The notes under the pieces are model-generated. The model saw nothing but the letters and a program-made list of their open reading frames with translations, was not told where the DNA came from and ran no database searches. From assembly GCF_002234575.2 (NCBI RefSeq), contig NZ_CP022464.2:434001-498000 (forward strand): a stretch of 64,000 nucleotides of DNA, read 5' to 3'. A program made the translations under genes and the position numbers. The DNA is from Enterocloster bolteae. Lineage in GTDB: Bacteria > Bacillota > Clostridia > Lachnospirales > Lachnospiraceae. Positions 35,381 through 44,216 of this stretch are shown piece after piece; the first letter of the stretch is position 1, and the number at the start of each line of letters is the position of its first letter.

Positions 35381-36047
35381 AAGACAGCTTTTGATTTATG
35401 CAGTAACCGACAAGGCATGGATCGGTAAGCTATCCCTTAAGGAGCAGGTGGAGGAGGCGTTAAAAGGCGGCGCAACCATGGTTCAGCTCAGGGAAAAGGA
35501 ACTGGATAAAGGAAATTTTGAGGAAGTGCTGAGAACGGCCTGGGACATCCGCAGAATCACAGAAGACTATAATGTGCCCCTTATGATTGACGACAATCTG
35601 GAGCTGGCTCTGGCCTGCCGCGCGGACGGCCTCCATGTGGGCCAAAACGATATGGAGGCGTCTGAGGCCAGAAGGCTTCTGGGGCCTGACCGTATACTGG
35701 GAGTTACGGCAAAAACAGTGGACCAGGCCAGAAAAGCCCAGGCAGCAGGTGCAGATTATCTGGGCAGCGGGGCCATATTCGGCACCAGCACAAAAGCAGA
35801 TGCGCGTCCCATGACAATGGAGACCCTGAATGCAATCTGTGACTGTGTGGACATTCCGGTGGTGGCCATCGGAGGAATCTGTCTGGATAACATAGGACAT
35901 CTGGCCGGCAGCCATGCAGCGGGAGCAGCCATTGTTTCAGGCATATTCGGGGCGCCGAATATACGGGAGACCACAGAAAAGCTGGTAAAAGCAATGGAGG
36001 AGATAACACGGCTGTCCGGGCAGGACCTGCGGGCCGGCTCAGTGTAA
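35367..36047 (+). CDS. thiE: Thiamine-phosphate synthase ThiE
   Basis: Joins the pyrimidine and thiazole phosphates to thiamin phosphate, 226 residues. The TIM-barrel family motifs are QLREKELDKGNF, IDDNLELALACRADGLHVGQNDM, LGVTAKT, DYLGSGAIFGTSTK and VVAIGGI. I favour a TTG start at 35367 (LRFDRRQLLIYAVTD), with GAGAGGT 6-7 bases upstream and a 14-base overlap with thiM. ATG 35337 would add 10 residues. The frame leaves translation coupled to thiM. Confidence 0.93.
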   Translation: MRFDRRQLLIYAVTDKAWIGKLSLKEQVEEALKGGATMVQLREKELDKGNFEEVLRTAWDIRRITEDYNVPLMIDDNLELALACRADGLHVGQNDMEASEARRLLGPDRILGVTAKTVDQARKAQAAGADYLGSGAIFGTSTKADARPMTMETLNAICDCVDIPVVAIGGICLDNIGHLAGSHAAGAAIVSGIFGAPNIRETTEKLVKAMEEITRLSGQDLRAGSV

Positions 36048-36084
36048 GAAAATGGAAAAAATATAAAAACTTTGTAAAAAACCA

Positions 36085-36113
36085 TTGACATTTGGAAATG
36101 GGCTGATTATAAT
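36085..36113 (+). promoter_or_regulatory. Consensus promoter of the trp operon
   Basis: Perfect TTGACA (36085-36090), 17-base spacer, perfect TATAAT (36108-36113). It lies 38 bases after the thiE stop and directly before the T-box leader. Confidence 0.9.
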
Positions 36114-36372
36114 GAGTTCAACATTCAACAAAACATAAAAAACTGTTGAGCAGGAGTAAGTAAGATTGTAATTCCAGGCGCAGAGAGCTTCCGGCCGGTG
36201 TAAGGGAGCATTGGATTAGAGTCTGAATGGACCTGCGAGGGCAGCTGGAAACCAGGGTCATAGAGATATGTCTGATGGGAGTATGGGCTGACGGGTATCC
36301 CACCGTTACCAGGGAGAACGCATGATGGTGCGTTGCAGAGCGGGCGTATTTTATTTCTTTGTTCGATGACAC

Positions 36373-36405
36373 AGCATCAGGTTAATTTTAACTTGATGCT
36401 TTTTT
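36373..36405 (+). terminator. Terminator-like hairpin inside the T-box leader
   Basis: A 13-bp stem (36373-36385 with 36388-36400, one G-U, loop TT) is followed at once by a run of six T. It lies between stem I and the T-box. It may be the variable stem III of the T-box leader; the T-run also fits an extra intrinsic terminator. Confidence 0.55.
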
Positions 36406-36482
36406 AATTCCCAGACCGGAGAATGGCGGGGAGAGTGCAGGACATGGAAAGCGCCAACCAGGGTGGTACCGCAGAAGCCGGA

Positions 36483-36542
36483 AGAAGCTTTTGTCCCTGC
36501 TGATTACAGATGTAGTCAGCAGGGATAAGGGCTTCTTTTTTT
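36483..36542 (+). terminator. T-box terminator
   Basis: A 13-bp stem (36494-36506 with 36513-36525, one G-U) with outer pairing AGAAGC/GCTTCT (36483-36488 with 36531-36536) and a run of seven T. It overlaps the region that would form the antiterminator with the T-box. Confidence 0.85.
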
Positions 36543-36621
36543 GATGAATGTGATGCCCGGACCCGGGGATGGTGATGGGATCAGAATAAACAGCCGGTTT
36601 GAAGGAAAGGAGTTAAGGTAA

Positions 36622-38190
36622 ATGATAATCCCAGCTTGCAATGAAATATTAAGTCTGTCGGGGGAATACGATATAATTCCCATCTGCCGCGAGATTTACG
36701 CGGATGTAGTGACACCCATAACACTGCTCAGACGTATAGCGGAGAGGAGCAGCCGTTTTTACCTGTTGGAAAGCATAGAGGGCGGCGAAAAATGGGGACG
36801 CTACTCCTTTCTCGGATATAACCCGGTGATGCGCGTTGCCTGCCGCTGCGGGAAGGTCAAGATTGAGAGCCATGTCAGCCGGTTTCCATCCAGGGAAATA
36901 CAAACAGATCATCCCATGGATGTGCTTCGTGAGATATTGGCACAGTACAAGTCGCCCCGGCTGAAAGGGCAGCCGCCCTTTACCGGTGGATTTGTGGGGT
37001 ACTTTGCATATGCAATGATTGAGTACGCAGAGCCGACCCTTCATATCAGCAGAGGCGGCGCAAATGACTTTGACCTGATGCTCTTTGACAAGGTCATAGC
37101 CTATGACCACCTGAAACAGAAGATACAGATTGTGGTTAACATGAAAACCGGCAGGACAGAGAGGGGAATTTGTGAAGAGCTGGAGCGGTGCAAAGGCCGG
37201 AAGCGTTGTGAAGGCCGGGAAAATGGGAACACCTCCGGCGGTCTGGAATATTTGATGAAGGAGTACAAAAGGGCCTGTGAGGAAATACAGGAAATGGCCT
37301 CCCTTATCAGTGACACGGCACCTCTTAAGAGGCTGTCCTCGCCGGAGAAACCATCCTTTGTATGCAGTGTTTCCAAAGAAGAGTTCTGCGGTACGGTGGA
37401 AAAGACAAAGGAGTATATTCTGGACGGGGATATCTTTCAGGCAGTTATATCCAGACAGTTTACCAGTTCCTATGAAGGCAGTCTGCTGAACGCCTACCGG
37501 GTTTTAAGGACGACCAACCCATCTCCTTACATGGTTTATATGAACATAGACCAGGATGAAATCATCAGTACATCCCCGGAAACACTGGTCCGCCTTGAAA
37601 ACGGGCGCCTTACTACCTTTCCGGTAGCCGGTTCCCGGCCCAGGGGAGCCGGGGACGAGGAGGACAGAAGGCTGGAGGAAGAACTTCTGGCAGATGAAAA
37701 GGAACTTTCCGAGCACAATATGCTGGTGGATTTGGGAAGGAATGATATTGGACGCATCGCTGAGTTCGGGTCCGTGGAGGTGACGGAGTACAAGATGATA
37801 CACAAGTATTCCAAAATCATGCATATCTGTTCCCAGGTGGAAGGAAATATAAAACCCGGCCTGGACGGCTGTTCGGCGGTGGAGGCCCTGCTTCCGGCAG
37901 GCACCCTATCGGGAGCGCCTAAGATAAGGGCGTGTGAGATTATTGAAAAACTGGAGTCGGTTCCCCGCGGAATCTACGGGGGAGCCCTGGGATACCTGGA
38001 TTTTACCGGAAACCTGGACACATGCATCGCCATACGCATGGCGGTAAAGCAGGCAGGAAAGGTTACGGTCCAGGCCGGGGGCGGAATCGTGGCGGACAGT
38101 GTTCCGGAACTGGAATACGAGGAATCAGCAAATAAAGCCAAGGCCGTCATTCAGGCCATCCTTCAGGCAGGGGAGGTAGACGACAGATGA
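36622..38190 (+). CDS. trpE: Anthranilate synthase component I (TrpE)
   Basis: Makes anthranilate from chorismate with TrpG, 522 residues. The tryptophan feedback site shows LLES at residues 48-51. The C-terminal chorismate-binding half has SPETLVRLENGRLTTFPVAGSRPRG, DLGRNDIGR and LPAGTLSGAPKIRA, ending with the QAGGGIVADS pattern. ATG 36622 is behind GGAAAGGAG. The stop overlaps trpG. Confidence 0.96.
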   Translation: MIIPACNEILSLSGEYDIIPICREIYADVVTPITLLRRIAERSSRFYLLESIEGGEKWGRYSFLGYNPVMRVACRCGKVKIESHVSRFPSREIQTDHPMDVLREILAQYKSPRLKGQPPFTGGFVGYFAYAMIEYAEPTLHISRGGANDFDLMLFDKVIAYDHLKQKIQIVVNMKTGRTERGICEELERCKGRKRCEGRENGNTSGGLEYLMKEYKRACEEIQEMASLISDTAPLKRLSSPEKPSFVCSVSKEEFCGTVEKTKEYILDGDIFQAVISRQFTSSYEGSLLNAYRVLRTTNPSPYMVYMNIDQDEIISTSPETLVRLENGRLTTFPVAGSRPRGAGDEEDRRLEEELLADEKELSEHNMLVDLGRNDIGRIAEFGSVEVTEYKMIHKYSKIMHICSQVEGNIKPGLDGCSAVEALLPAGTLSGAPKIRACEIIEKLESVPRGIYGGALGYLDFTGNLDTCIAIRMAVKQAGKVTVQAGGGIVADSVPELEYEESANKAKAVIQAILQAGEVDDR

Positions 38191-38819
38191 TCGTATTAAT
38201 TGATAATTATGACAGCTTTTCCTATAACCTGGTACAGATGATTGGGAGTATTGAGCCGGATATAAAGGTAGTCCGCAACGACCAGGTAACCGTGGATGAC
38301 ATAGAAAGCATGAAACCAAGCCACCTGATACTGTCGCCCGGACCGGGATATCCCCGGGATGCCGGCATACTGGAGGAAGCAGTGATAAAGCTTAAGGGAA
38401 AAATGCCCATTCTGGGCGTGTGCCTGGGACATCAGGGTATATGCGAGGCATTCGGCGGAACCATTGCCCATGCAAAGAAGCTGATGCACGGAAAGCAGAG
38501 CGATATCAGGCTGGACAGTCATATAAAGGAAGAAAAGTCCGGACTTCCGGAAAAGATGGGATGCGGATGCCGGTTATTTGAAGGTCTGCCGTCCGTTATA
38601 CCGGCTGCCAGATATCATTCCCTGTCCGCAGTGCCTGAGAGCCTGCCCGAGGAACTGGAAGTGGTGGCCCTGGACTGTATGGAAGGAGAGGTCATGGCAG
38701 TTTCGCACAGGGACTATCCCATATACGGGCTGCAGTTCCATCCCGAATCCATATTAACGCCGGATGGAAGGAAGATACTGGAAAACTTCCTTAATATCGG
38801 GATGATACAGGCAATGTAA
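38187..38819 (+). CDS. trpG: Anthranilate synthase component II (TrpG), glutamine amidotransferase
   Basis: Supplies ammonia from glutamine to TrpE, 210 residues. The class I amidotransferase catalytic cysteine is C79 in ILGVCLGHQG, and the His/Glu pair is in LQFHPESIL. The N-terminal IDNYDSFSYNL and LSPGPG motifs are intact. It overlaps the trpE stop (ATGA). It is a separate gene, not fused to trpD as in enterics. Confidence 0.95.
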   Translation: MIVLIDNYDSFSYNLVQMIGSIEPDIKVVRNDQVTVDDIESMKPSHLILSPGPGYPRDAGILEEAVIKLKGKMPILGVCLGHQGICEAFGGTIAHAKKLMHGKQSDIRLDSHIKEEKSGLPEKMGCGCRLFEGLPSVIPAARYHSLSAVPESLPEELEVVALDCMEGEVMAVSHRDYPIYGLQFHPESILTPDGRKILENFLNIGMIQAM

Positions 38820-38879
38820 ATGGTGAGAGACAAACAAAACAGAAATAAAAATCAGGCATTGTAAAAAAGGAGAATGACT

Positions 38880-39914
38880 ATGATACAGAAAGCAATTCAT
38901 GAATTGGTAGAAAATAAGAATCTGGATTTTGAAACAACCAAGGAGGTTATGGATGAAATCATGAGCGGAAACGCCACCCAGGCGCAGATATCCTCATTTC
39001 TCACAGCCCTGAGGATGAAGGGAGAGACCATTGATGAGATTACGGCCTGCGCCACTGTTATGCGTGATAAGGCGGTAAAGCTGTCGCCACCCTTTCCGGT
39101 GATGGACATTGTGGGAACAGGAGGAGACGAGGTGGGAACCTTTAATATTTCCACCACCAGCGCATTTGTGGCTGCCGCCGGAGGCATACGGGTGGCAAAA
39201 CATGGAAACCGCAGCGTATCCAGTAAGAGCGGCGCGGCAGATGTGCTGGAAAGACTGGGGGCAGAGCTGGCTCTGACGGCGGAACAGGCTGAAACTGTTT
39301 TAGAGGACACTGGAATGTGCTTCCTGTTCGCGCCGGCATACCATTCTTCTATGAAATATGCGGCTCCTGTGAGGAAAGAAATAGGAATCAGAAGTATATT
39401 TAACATATTAGGCCCCCTGTCCAATCCGGCAGGCGCATCCATGCAGCTGTTAGGGGTGTACAGCCGGGATTTGGTGGAACCGCTGGCCCAGGTGCTGGCT
39501 AACCTGGGAGTTACCAGGGGAATGGTGGTATGCGGGGGAGACGGACTGGATGAAGCGACACTTACCGGCCCCACCCATGTATGTGAAATCCGTTACGGGA
39601 AAATTACGGCTTATGATATGACGCCTGAGGAATTGGGCCTGACCGTATGCAATCTGGAAGAACTCATCGGAGGAACACCAGAGGAGAATGCACAGATAAC
39701 AAGGAATATCCTGTCCGGAAGCCTGAAAGGACCGAAGCGGGATGTAGTGGTTTTGAACGCGGCCATCAGCTTATATCTGGGAATTGATGACTGCACGGTG
39801 AGGGACTGTGTCAAGACGGCACAGGACATGATTGATTCCGGAGCAGCCATGGCTAAGATGGAAGAATTTATCCAGGCAACCAAAAAAGCAGCAGGAGAGG
39901 TGAAGGCGTCATGA
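38880..39914 (+). CDS. trpD: Anthranilate phosphoribosyltransferase (TrpD)
   Basis: Adds phosphoribosyl to anthranilate, 344 residues. It has the PRPP-binding motif DIVGTGGDEVGTFNIST, the KHGNRSVSSKSGAADVLE motif and NILGPLSNPAG. ATG 38880 is chosen because AAAAGGAG ends 7 bases upstream; the ATG at 38874 is too close to it. The stop overlaps the trpC start. A 54-base gap to trpG contains nothing notable. Confidence 0.95.
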   Translation: MIQKAIHELVENKNLDFETTKEVMDEIMSGNATQAQISSFLTALRMKGETIDEITACATVMRDKAVKLSPPFPVMDIVGTGGDEVGTFNISTTSAFVAAAGGIRVAKHGNRSVSSKSGAADVLERLGAELALTAEQAETVLEDTGMCFLFAPAYHSSMKYAAPVRKEIGIRSIFNILGPLSNPAGASMQLLGVYSRDLVEPLAQVLANLGVTRGMVVCGGDGLDEATLTGPTHVCEIRYGKITAYDMTPEELGLTVCNLEELIGGTPEENAQITRNILSGSLKGPKRDVVVLNAAISLYLGIDDCTVRDCVKTAQDMIDSGAAMAKMEEFIQATKKAAGEVKAS

Positions 39915-40741
39915 TACTGGATACCATTGCCCGGTCCGCCGGGAAACGGGTGGAGCAAAGGAAGCAGGTAAAACCGCTGGAACAGGTGATGAAGGAAGCT
40001 TTTAAATGCAGAGAGAGAGAAGGCATTAAAAGGGAAGATATTAAAGGGGAAGACGGAACAGGCGGAGGATATTCTTTTAAGGCGGCGCTGTCTAAACCGG
40101 GAGTCTCCTTTATCTGTGAGGTTAAAAAGGCTTCGCCCTCAAAGGGACTGATTGCTCCTGATTTTCCTTATGTGGAAATAGCCAGACAATACCAGGAAGC
40201 CGGCGCAGATGCCGTATCCGTATTGACCGAGCCTGAATTCTTTTTAGGAGCTGACCGATACCTGGAGGAAATCCATGGTGAGATAGGCCTTCCGCTGCTG
40301 CGCAAGGATTTTACCGTGGACGAATACCAGATTTATGAGGCAAAGGTGCTGGGAGCCTCCGCTGTCCTGCTGATCTGTTCCCTTTTGGACATGGAACAGC
40401 TCAAACGGTATATGGGCATCTGCGGCAGACTGGGCCTTAACTCCCTGGTGGAAGCCCATACGGACCGGGAAGTGGCTATGGCAGCAGAGGCAGGGGCCGA
40501 TATCATTGGAATCAATAACCGCAATCTGGACACGTTTGAGGTAGACTTCACAAACGCCCTGAGGCTCAGGAAGCTGGTGGACCGGGGCACCATATTTGTG
40601 GCAGAGAGCGGAATCAGGACGCCTGAGGATATAGAGCTTTTGGCGGAGAACCAGGTAGATGCGGTTCTTGTGGGAGAGACACTGATGCGGGCGGCAGATA
40701 AAAAGCAGGCTCTCAGGGAACTTAAGTCCCGGATACGGTAG
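39911..40741 (+). CDS. trpC: Indole-3-glycerol phosphate synthase (TrpC)
   Basis: Closes the indole ring, 276 residues. The TIM barrel has FICEVKKASPSKGLI (catalytic Lys), the LRKDFTVDEYQI segment, NNRNLDTFEVD and VAESGI. Residues about 30-55 are an extra charged linker (EREGIKREDIKGEDGTGGGY) not typical of the family. It overlaps trpD by 4 bases. Confidence 0.95.
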   Translation: MILDTIARSAGKRVEQRKQVKPLEQVMKEAFKCREREGIKREDIKGEDGTGGGYSFKAALSKPGVSFICEVKKASPSKGLIAPDFPYVEIARQYQEAGADAVSVLTEPEFFLGADRYLEEIHGEIGLPLLRKDFTVDEYQIYEAKVLGASAVLLICSLLDMEQLKRYMGICGRLGLNSLVEAHTDREVAMAAEAGADIIGINNRNLDTFEVDFTNALRLRKLVDRGTIFVAESGIRTPEDIELLAENQVDAVLVGETLMRAADKKQALRELKSRIR

Positions 40742-40759
40742 GGCCGGACATGAACCGGG

Positions 40760-40811
40760 ACAGATAGAGGAAACAGGACAGATAGGGAATCAGAACAGAT
40801 AGAGGAAACAG
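40760..40811 (+). repeat. Three 17-18-bp tandem repeats between trpC and trpF
   Basis: Copies begin at 40760, 40778 and 40795. The first and third are identical over 17 bases (ACAGATAGAGGAAACAG), the middle one is diverged. They fill most of the 83-base gap just before the trpF ribosome site; each contains a GAGGAA or similar purine stretch. Confidence 0.75.
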
Positions 40812-40824
40812 AGCAGGGAGATGA

Positions 40825-41448
40825 ATGATGAAGACATGCAGGCTTAAGATATGCGGTCTCAGCCGGTTTGGAGATATACTGGCGGCCAATGACATTCTGC
40901 CGGACTATATCGGCTTTGTATTTGCCGAGAGCAGCCGCAGGGTTACGCCTGATAAGGCCGCCCAGTTAAGGCGGGAGCTGGATAAGAGAATCAGAGCCGT
41001 GGGCGTATTTGTCAAAGCGCCCATGGAGGAGATACTGGAGCTGGCAGGGCACCGGGAAAAGGAAAGGGTGATTGACCTGATACAGCTCCACGGAGATGAG
41101 GATGAGGCTTACATAAGACAACTGAAGAAACACACCCCGCTTCCGGTCATCAAGGCGGTGCGGGTCAGAAGCAGGGAACAGATTTTAAAAGCCCAGGAGC
41201 TGTCCTGCGATTACCTGCTTCTGGACACCTATACAAAGGGCAGGTACGGAGGCAGCGGCACCCAGTTTGACTGGAATATGATACCGGAGTTAAAAAAGCC
41301 TTATTTCCTGGCAGGCGGCATCCATCTGGGCAACATAAGACAGGCGGCATCCCATGGACCCTACTGCATTGATGTCAGCAGCGCGGTGGAAACAGGGGGC
41401 AGGAAGGACAGAAGGAAGATGGAGGAAATAGCCCAGGTCCTGCGGTAA
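40825..41448 (+). CDS. trpF: Phosphoribosylanthranilate isomerase (TrpF)
   Basis: Amadori isomerase of the tryptophan pathway, 207 residues counted from ATG 40825. ATG 40828, with CAGGGAG 7 bases upstream, is equally likely and gives 206. Family motifs are LKICGLSR (catalytic Cys), YIGFVFAESSRR, VGVF, IQLHGDE and the phosphate site FLAGGIHLGNI, then DVSSAVET. It is a separate gene rather than fused to trpC. Confidence 0.94.
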   Translation: MMKTCRLKICGLSRFGDILAANDILPDYIGFVFAESSRRVTPDKAAQLRRELDKRIRAVGVFVKAPMEEILELAGHREKERVIDLIQLHGDEDEAYIRQLKKHTPLPVIKAVRVRSREQILKAQELSCDYLLLDTYTKGRYGGSGTQFDWNMIPELKKPYFLAGGIHLGNIRQAASHGPYCIDVSSAVETGGRKDRRKMEEIAQVLR

Positions 41449-41475
41449 AAAATCGTTTAAAAAGGAGAAACAGAA

Positions 41476-42660
41476 ATGTCAAGAGGAAGATTTGGAATCC
41501 ATGGCGGCCAGTTCATACCGGAAACACTGATGAGCGCTGTTACGGAATTGGAAGAAGCATATGAGTATTATAAAAAGGATCCACAGTTTAAGGCTGAGTT
41601 AAAGTATCTGCTGGAGGAATACACAGGCCGTCCGTCACGTCTCTACTATGCAGAGAAGATGACAAAGGACCTGGGCGGGGCCAGGATTTACCTGAAACGA
41701 GAGGACTTAAACCACACCGGTTCCCACAAAATCAACAACGCACTGGGGCAGGTCCTTCTGGCCAAAAAGATGGGAAAGACCAGGGTTATAGCCGAGACAG
41801 GAGCCGGACAGCACGGTGTGGCCACTGCCACCGCAGCAGCCCTGTTGGGTCTGGAATGCGAGGTTTACATGGGCAAGGAGGATACGGACCGCCAGGCACT
41901 TAATGTATACCGTATGGAGCTGTTAGGGGCCAAGGTGCATCCGGTGACCAGCGGAACCCAGACATTAAAGGATGCTGTCAATGAAACGCTCAGGGAGTGG
42001 ACTAACCGTATCTCTGATACACATTATGTCATAGGTTCTGTCATGGGTCCCCATCCCTTCCCCATGATGGTAAGGGATTTCCAGAGTGTTATCAGCAGGG
42101 AAATCAAAGAGCAGCTTATGGAGAAGGAAGGAAAGCTTCCCGATATGGTAATTGCCTGTGTGGGCGGCGGAAGCAATGCAATGGGAGCCTTTTATGAATT
42201 TATAGATGAAAAGGACGTGAAGCTGGTAGGCTGCGAGGCAGCGGGCCGGGGTGTGGAGACAGAGCAGACCGCAGCTACCATAGCAACAGGCCGTCTGGGC
42301 ATTTTCCACGGCATGAAATCTTATTTCTGCCAGGATGAGTATGGACAGATTGCACCAGTGTATTCCATCTCAGCTGGTTTGGATTATCCGGGTATCGGGC
42401 CGGAGCACGCGCAGCTGCATGACAGCGGCAGGGCACAGTATGTTCCTGTGACAGATGATGAGGCAGTGGATTCCTTTGAATATCTGTCACGTATGGAAGG
42501 AATCATACCGGCAGTGGAGAGCGCGCACGCGGTGGCCTATGCCAGGAAGATAGCTGGTTCCATGGATAAAGACCAGATTATTGTTATCAATCTTTCCGGC
42601 AGGGGAGACAAGGATGTGGCGGCAATTGCCAGATATAAGGGGGTAGAACTCTATGAATAG
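41476..42660 (+). CDS. trpB: Tryptophan synthase beta chain (TrpB)
   Basis: Joins indole and serine, 394 residues. It shows the pyridoxal-phosphate lysine in HTGSHKINNALGQ, the AETGAGQHG active-site segment and the CVGGGSNAMG phosphate-binding loop. The start (MSRGRFGIHGGQFIPETLM) is standard for this type and lies behind AAAGGAG. It overlaps trpA by 8 bases, typical of translational coupling with the alpha subunit. Confidence 0.96.
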   Translation: MSRGRFGIHGGQFIPETLMSAVTELEEAYEYYKKDPQFKAELKYLLEEYTGRPSRLYYAEKMTKDLGGARIYLKREDLNHTGSHKINNALGQVLLAKKMGKTRVIAETGAGQHGVATATAAALLGLECEVYMGKEDTDRQALNVYRMELLGAKVHPVTSGTQTLKDAVNETLREWTNRISDTHYVIGSVMGPHPFPMMVRDFQSVISREIKEQLMEKEGKLPDMVIACVGGGSNAMGAFYEFIDEKDVKLVGCEAAGRGVETEQTAATIATGRLGIFHGMKSYFCQDEYGQIAPVYSISAGLDYPGIGPEHAQLHDSGRAQYVPVTDDEAVDSFEYLSRMEGIIPAVESAHAVAYARKIAGSMDKDQIIVINLSGRGDKDVAAIARYKGVELYE

Positions 42661-43426
42661 GATACAGCAGGTTTTTGAGAATAAGAAGGCATTCATACCT
42701 TTCATAACAGCAGGCGACCCGGACCTTTCCGTGACAGAGGCCCTTGTGCCGGCCATGGCAGAGGCAGGAGCGGATTTGATTGAGCTGGGCATACCATTTT
42801 CCGATCCGGTGGCGGAGGGAATTGTCATCCAGGAGGCTGACCTTCGGGCCCTGGCCTCCGGAACCACCACAGATAAAATATTTGATACGGTGCGCCGGAT
42901 ACGTCAAAAAACGGATGTGCCGCTGGCATTTATGACCTATATTAACCCTGTGTTTGCATATGGTGTGGATAAGTTTATGAAAAATGCAGCTGATTGTGGA
43001 ATAGATGCCCTGATTGTACCGGATATGCCCTTTGAAGAGCGGGAGGAACTGCTGCCGGCATGCAAAAAATACGATATGACCCTGATATATCTGGTGGCTC
43101 CCACATCCAGGGAACGGGCCCAGGCCATAGCCAGGGAATCCGACGGATTTGTGTACTGTGTATCATCTCTTGGAGTCACTGGCGTCCGAAGCGAGATTAC
43201 CACCAATATTAAGGAAATGGTGGACACCGTAAAGCAGGGCAGGGATGTGCCATGTGCCATAGGATTCGGCATCTCCACTCCGGAACAGGCCAGCAGGATG
43301 GCCTCACAGGCAGACGGGGTTATCGTGGGAAGTGCCATTGTGAAAATGGTTGCCAGATACGGAATAAACTGTGTGGAGCCTGTCTGCGATTATGTAAAGC
43401 AGATGAAGGCGGCGGTTGGAGTATAG
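42653..43426 (+). CDS. trpA: Tryptophan synthase alpha chain (TrpA)
   Basis: Releases indole from indole-glycerol phosphate for TrpB, 257 residues. It has the catalytic acid in ELGIPFSDPVAEG, the FITAGDPD loop, and the phosphate-binding AIGFGISTPEQA and VIVGSAIV. It is the last gene of trpEGDCFBA; a strong terminator follows. Confidence 0.95.
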   Translation: MNRIQQVFENKKAFIPFITAGDPDLSVTEALVPAMAEAGADLIELGIPFSDPVAEGIVIQEADLRALASGTTTDKIFDTVRRIRQKTDVPLAFMTYINPVFAYGVDKFMKNAADCGIDALIVPDMPFEEREELLPACKKYDMTLIYLVAPTSRERAQAIARESDGFVYCVSSLGVTGVRSEITTNIKEMVDTVKQGRDVPCAIGFGISTPEQASRMASQADGVIVGSAIVKMVARYGINCVEPVCDYVKQMKAAVGV

Positions 43427-43458
43427 ACAGTACGGACCGGTACTAATTGACAGGCACT

Positions 43459-43497
43459 AAAGGGGCCGCGGCAGAGTATGCCGCAGGGCCCCTTTTT
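43459..43497 (+). terminator. Terminator of the trp operon
   Basis: A 9-bp outer stem AAAGGGGCC/GGCCCCTTT and a 6-bp inner stem GCGGCA/TGCCGC form a long G/C-rich hairpin with a T-run. Confidence 0.9.
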
Positions 43498-43628
43498 GAT
43501 GGAAAAAACTATATTTTATACATGTTCATGGAAAATACTCACAGACAGCAGGTAAGAATAAATAATTCAGGATTAATCTTGTGATATAATCGGAATAGGA
43601 TACATCACTTTCAGAAGGGAGGAGTCAT

Positions 43629-44003
43629 ATGGATTCATCAGTACTGTTGTTTTTTGAAAAAATGCCCCAGGCCCTGCCTATTTATGAGGCGTTCACAAAG
43701 CGTCTGCTTAAGGAGCTGGGACCCGTTCAGGTTAAGGTCCAGAAATCACAGATTGCCTTTTCAAACCGTTACCAGTTTGCTTTTATCTGGCACCCTTCCA
43801 GACGGTTCAGGGGCAGAAAGGGTGTTTATATGGTTGTAACGTTCGGAGTAAGCCATCGCATAGAAGACAGCCGGATTGAGGCGGCAACAGAGCCTTACCC
43901 CAACCGCTGGACCCATCATGTGATTGTACAGAGTGCGGATGAGATAGATGATAAGCTGATGGGGTGGATCAGGGAGGCTTATGAGTTTGCGTTGGTGAAA
44001 TAG
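43629..44003 (+). CDS. DUF5655-like small protein
   Basis: A 124-residue soluble protein. It resembles DUF5655-type proteins in the segment FAFIWHPSRRFRGRKGVYMVVTFG and the closing W-x-REAYEFA pattern; such domains are often placed near transport or DNA-repair genes, with no fixed function. ATG 43629 has GGGAGGAG upstream. A TATAAT at about 43584 may be its -10 box, with no clear -35. It is followed by a hairpin terminator. Confidence 0.6.
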   Translation: MDSSVLLFFEKMPQALPIYEAFTKRLLKELGPVQVKVQKSQIAFSNRYQFAFIWHPSRRFRGRKGVYMVVTFGVSHRIEDSRIEAATEPYPNRWTHHVIVQSADEIDDKLMGWIREAYEFALVK

Positions 44004-44040
44004 GGAAACAGCCAATCAGGGGAAATTGAAGATTGAATGC

Positions 44041-44086
44041 GATATGCGGTTTGTCCGGCGGGGGACAGCCGCATATCTGCGTTTTT
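44041..44086 (+). terminator. Terminator after the DUF5655-like gene
   Basis: A 9-bp stem GATATGCGG/CCGCATATC (44041-44049 with 44069-44077), with inner GTCC/GGAC pairing, followed by TGCGTTTTT. Confidence 0.7.
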
Positions 44087-44167
44087 GGCATAAGAGAGGG
44101 GGCGTATGTCCCAAAGAAAACAAAAGTTTTCAAAAGATAATTAATTTAACCGTAAATAATAAAAATC

Positions 44168-44173
44168 TATAAT
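44168..44173 (+). promoter_or_regulatory. Possible -10 box of the sugar-transport operon
   Basis: A perfect TATAAT lies 44 bases upstream of the binding-protein start. The -35 position holds TTTAAC, a poor match, so the promoter probably needs an activator. The response regulator encoded downstream is a candidate. Confidence 0.35.
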
Positions 44174-44216
44174 GGATATACCAGTAAACAGTAAGGAACA
44201 TAGAAGGAGGAAGGAA

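Larger units (their letters stand above)
36120..36545 (+). ncRNA. T-box riboswitch leader, tryptophan-specific
   Basis: The leader senses uncharged tRNA-Trp. The specifier codon reads TGG at 36228-36230, in the typical context GAA-TGG-ACCTGCGAG. A GAGAG kink-turn element lies at about 36182-36187. The T-box itself is AGGGTGGTACCGC at 36460-36472. Pairing with the uncharged tRNA CCA end would favour the antiterminator and open trpE. Stem I and stem II pairings were judged by eye. Confidence 0.93.

Noticed and set aside
36118..36372. An 84-codon minus-strand frame in the trp leader
   Set aside because: The region is a clear T-box leader on the plus strand with specifier, T-box and terminator, so the frame is coincidental.
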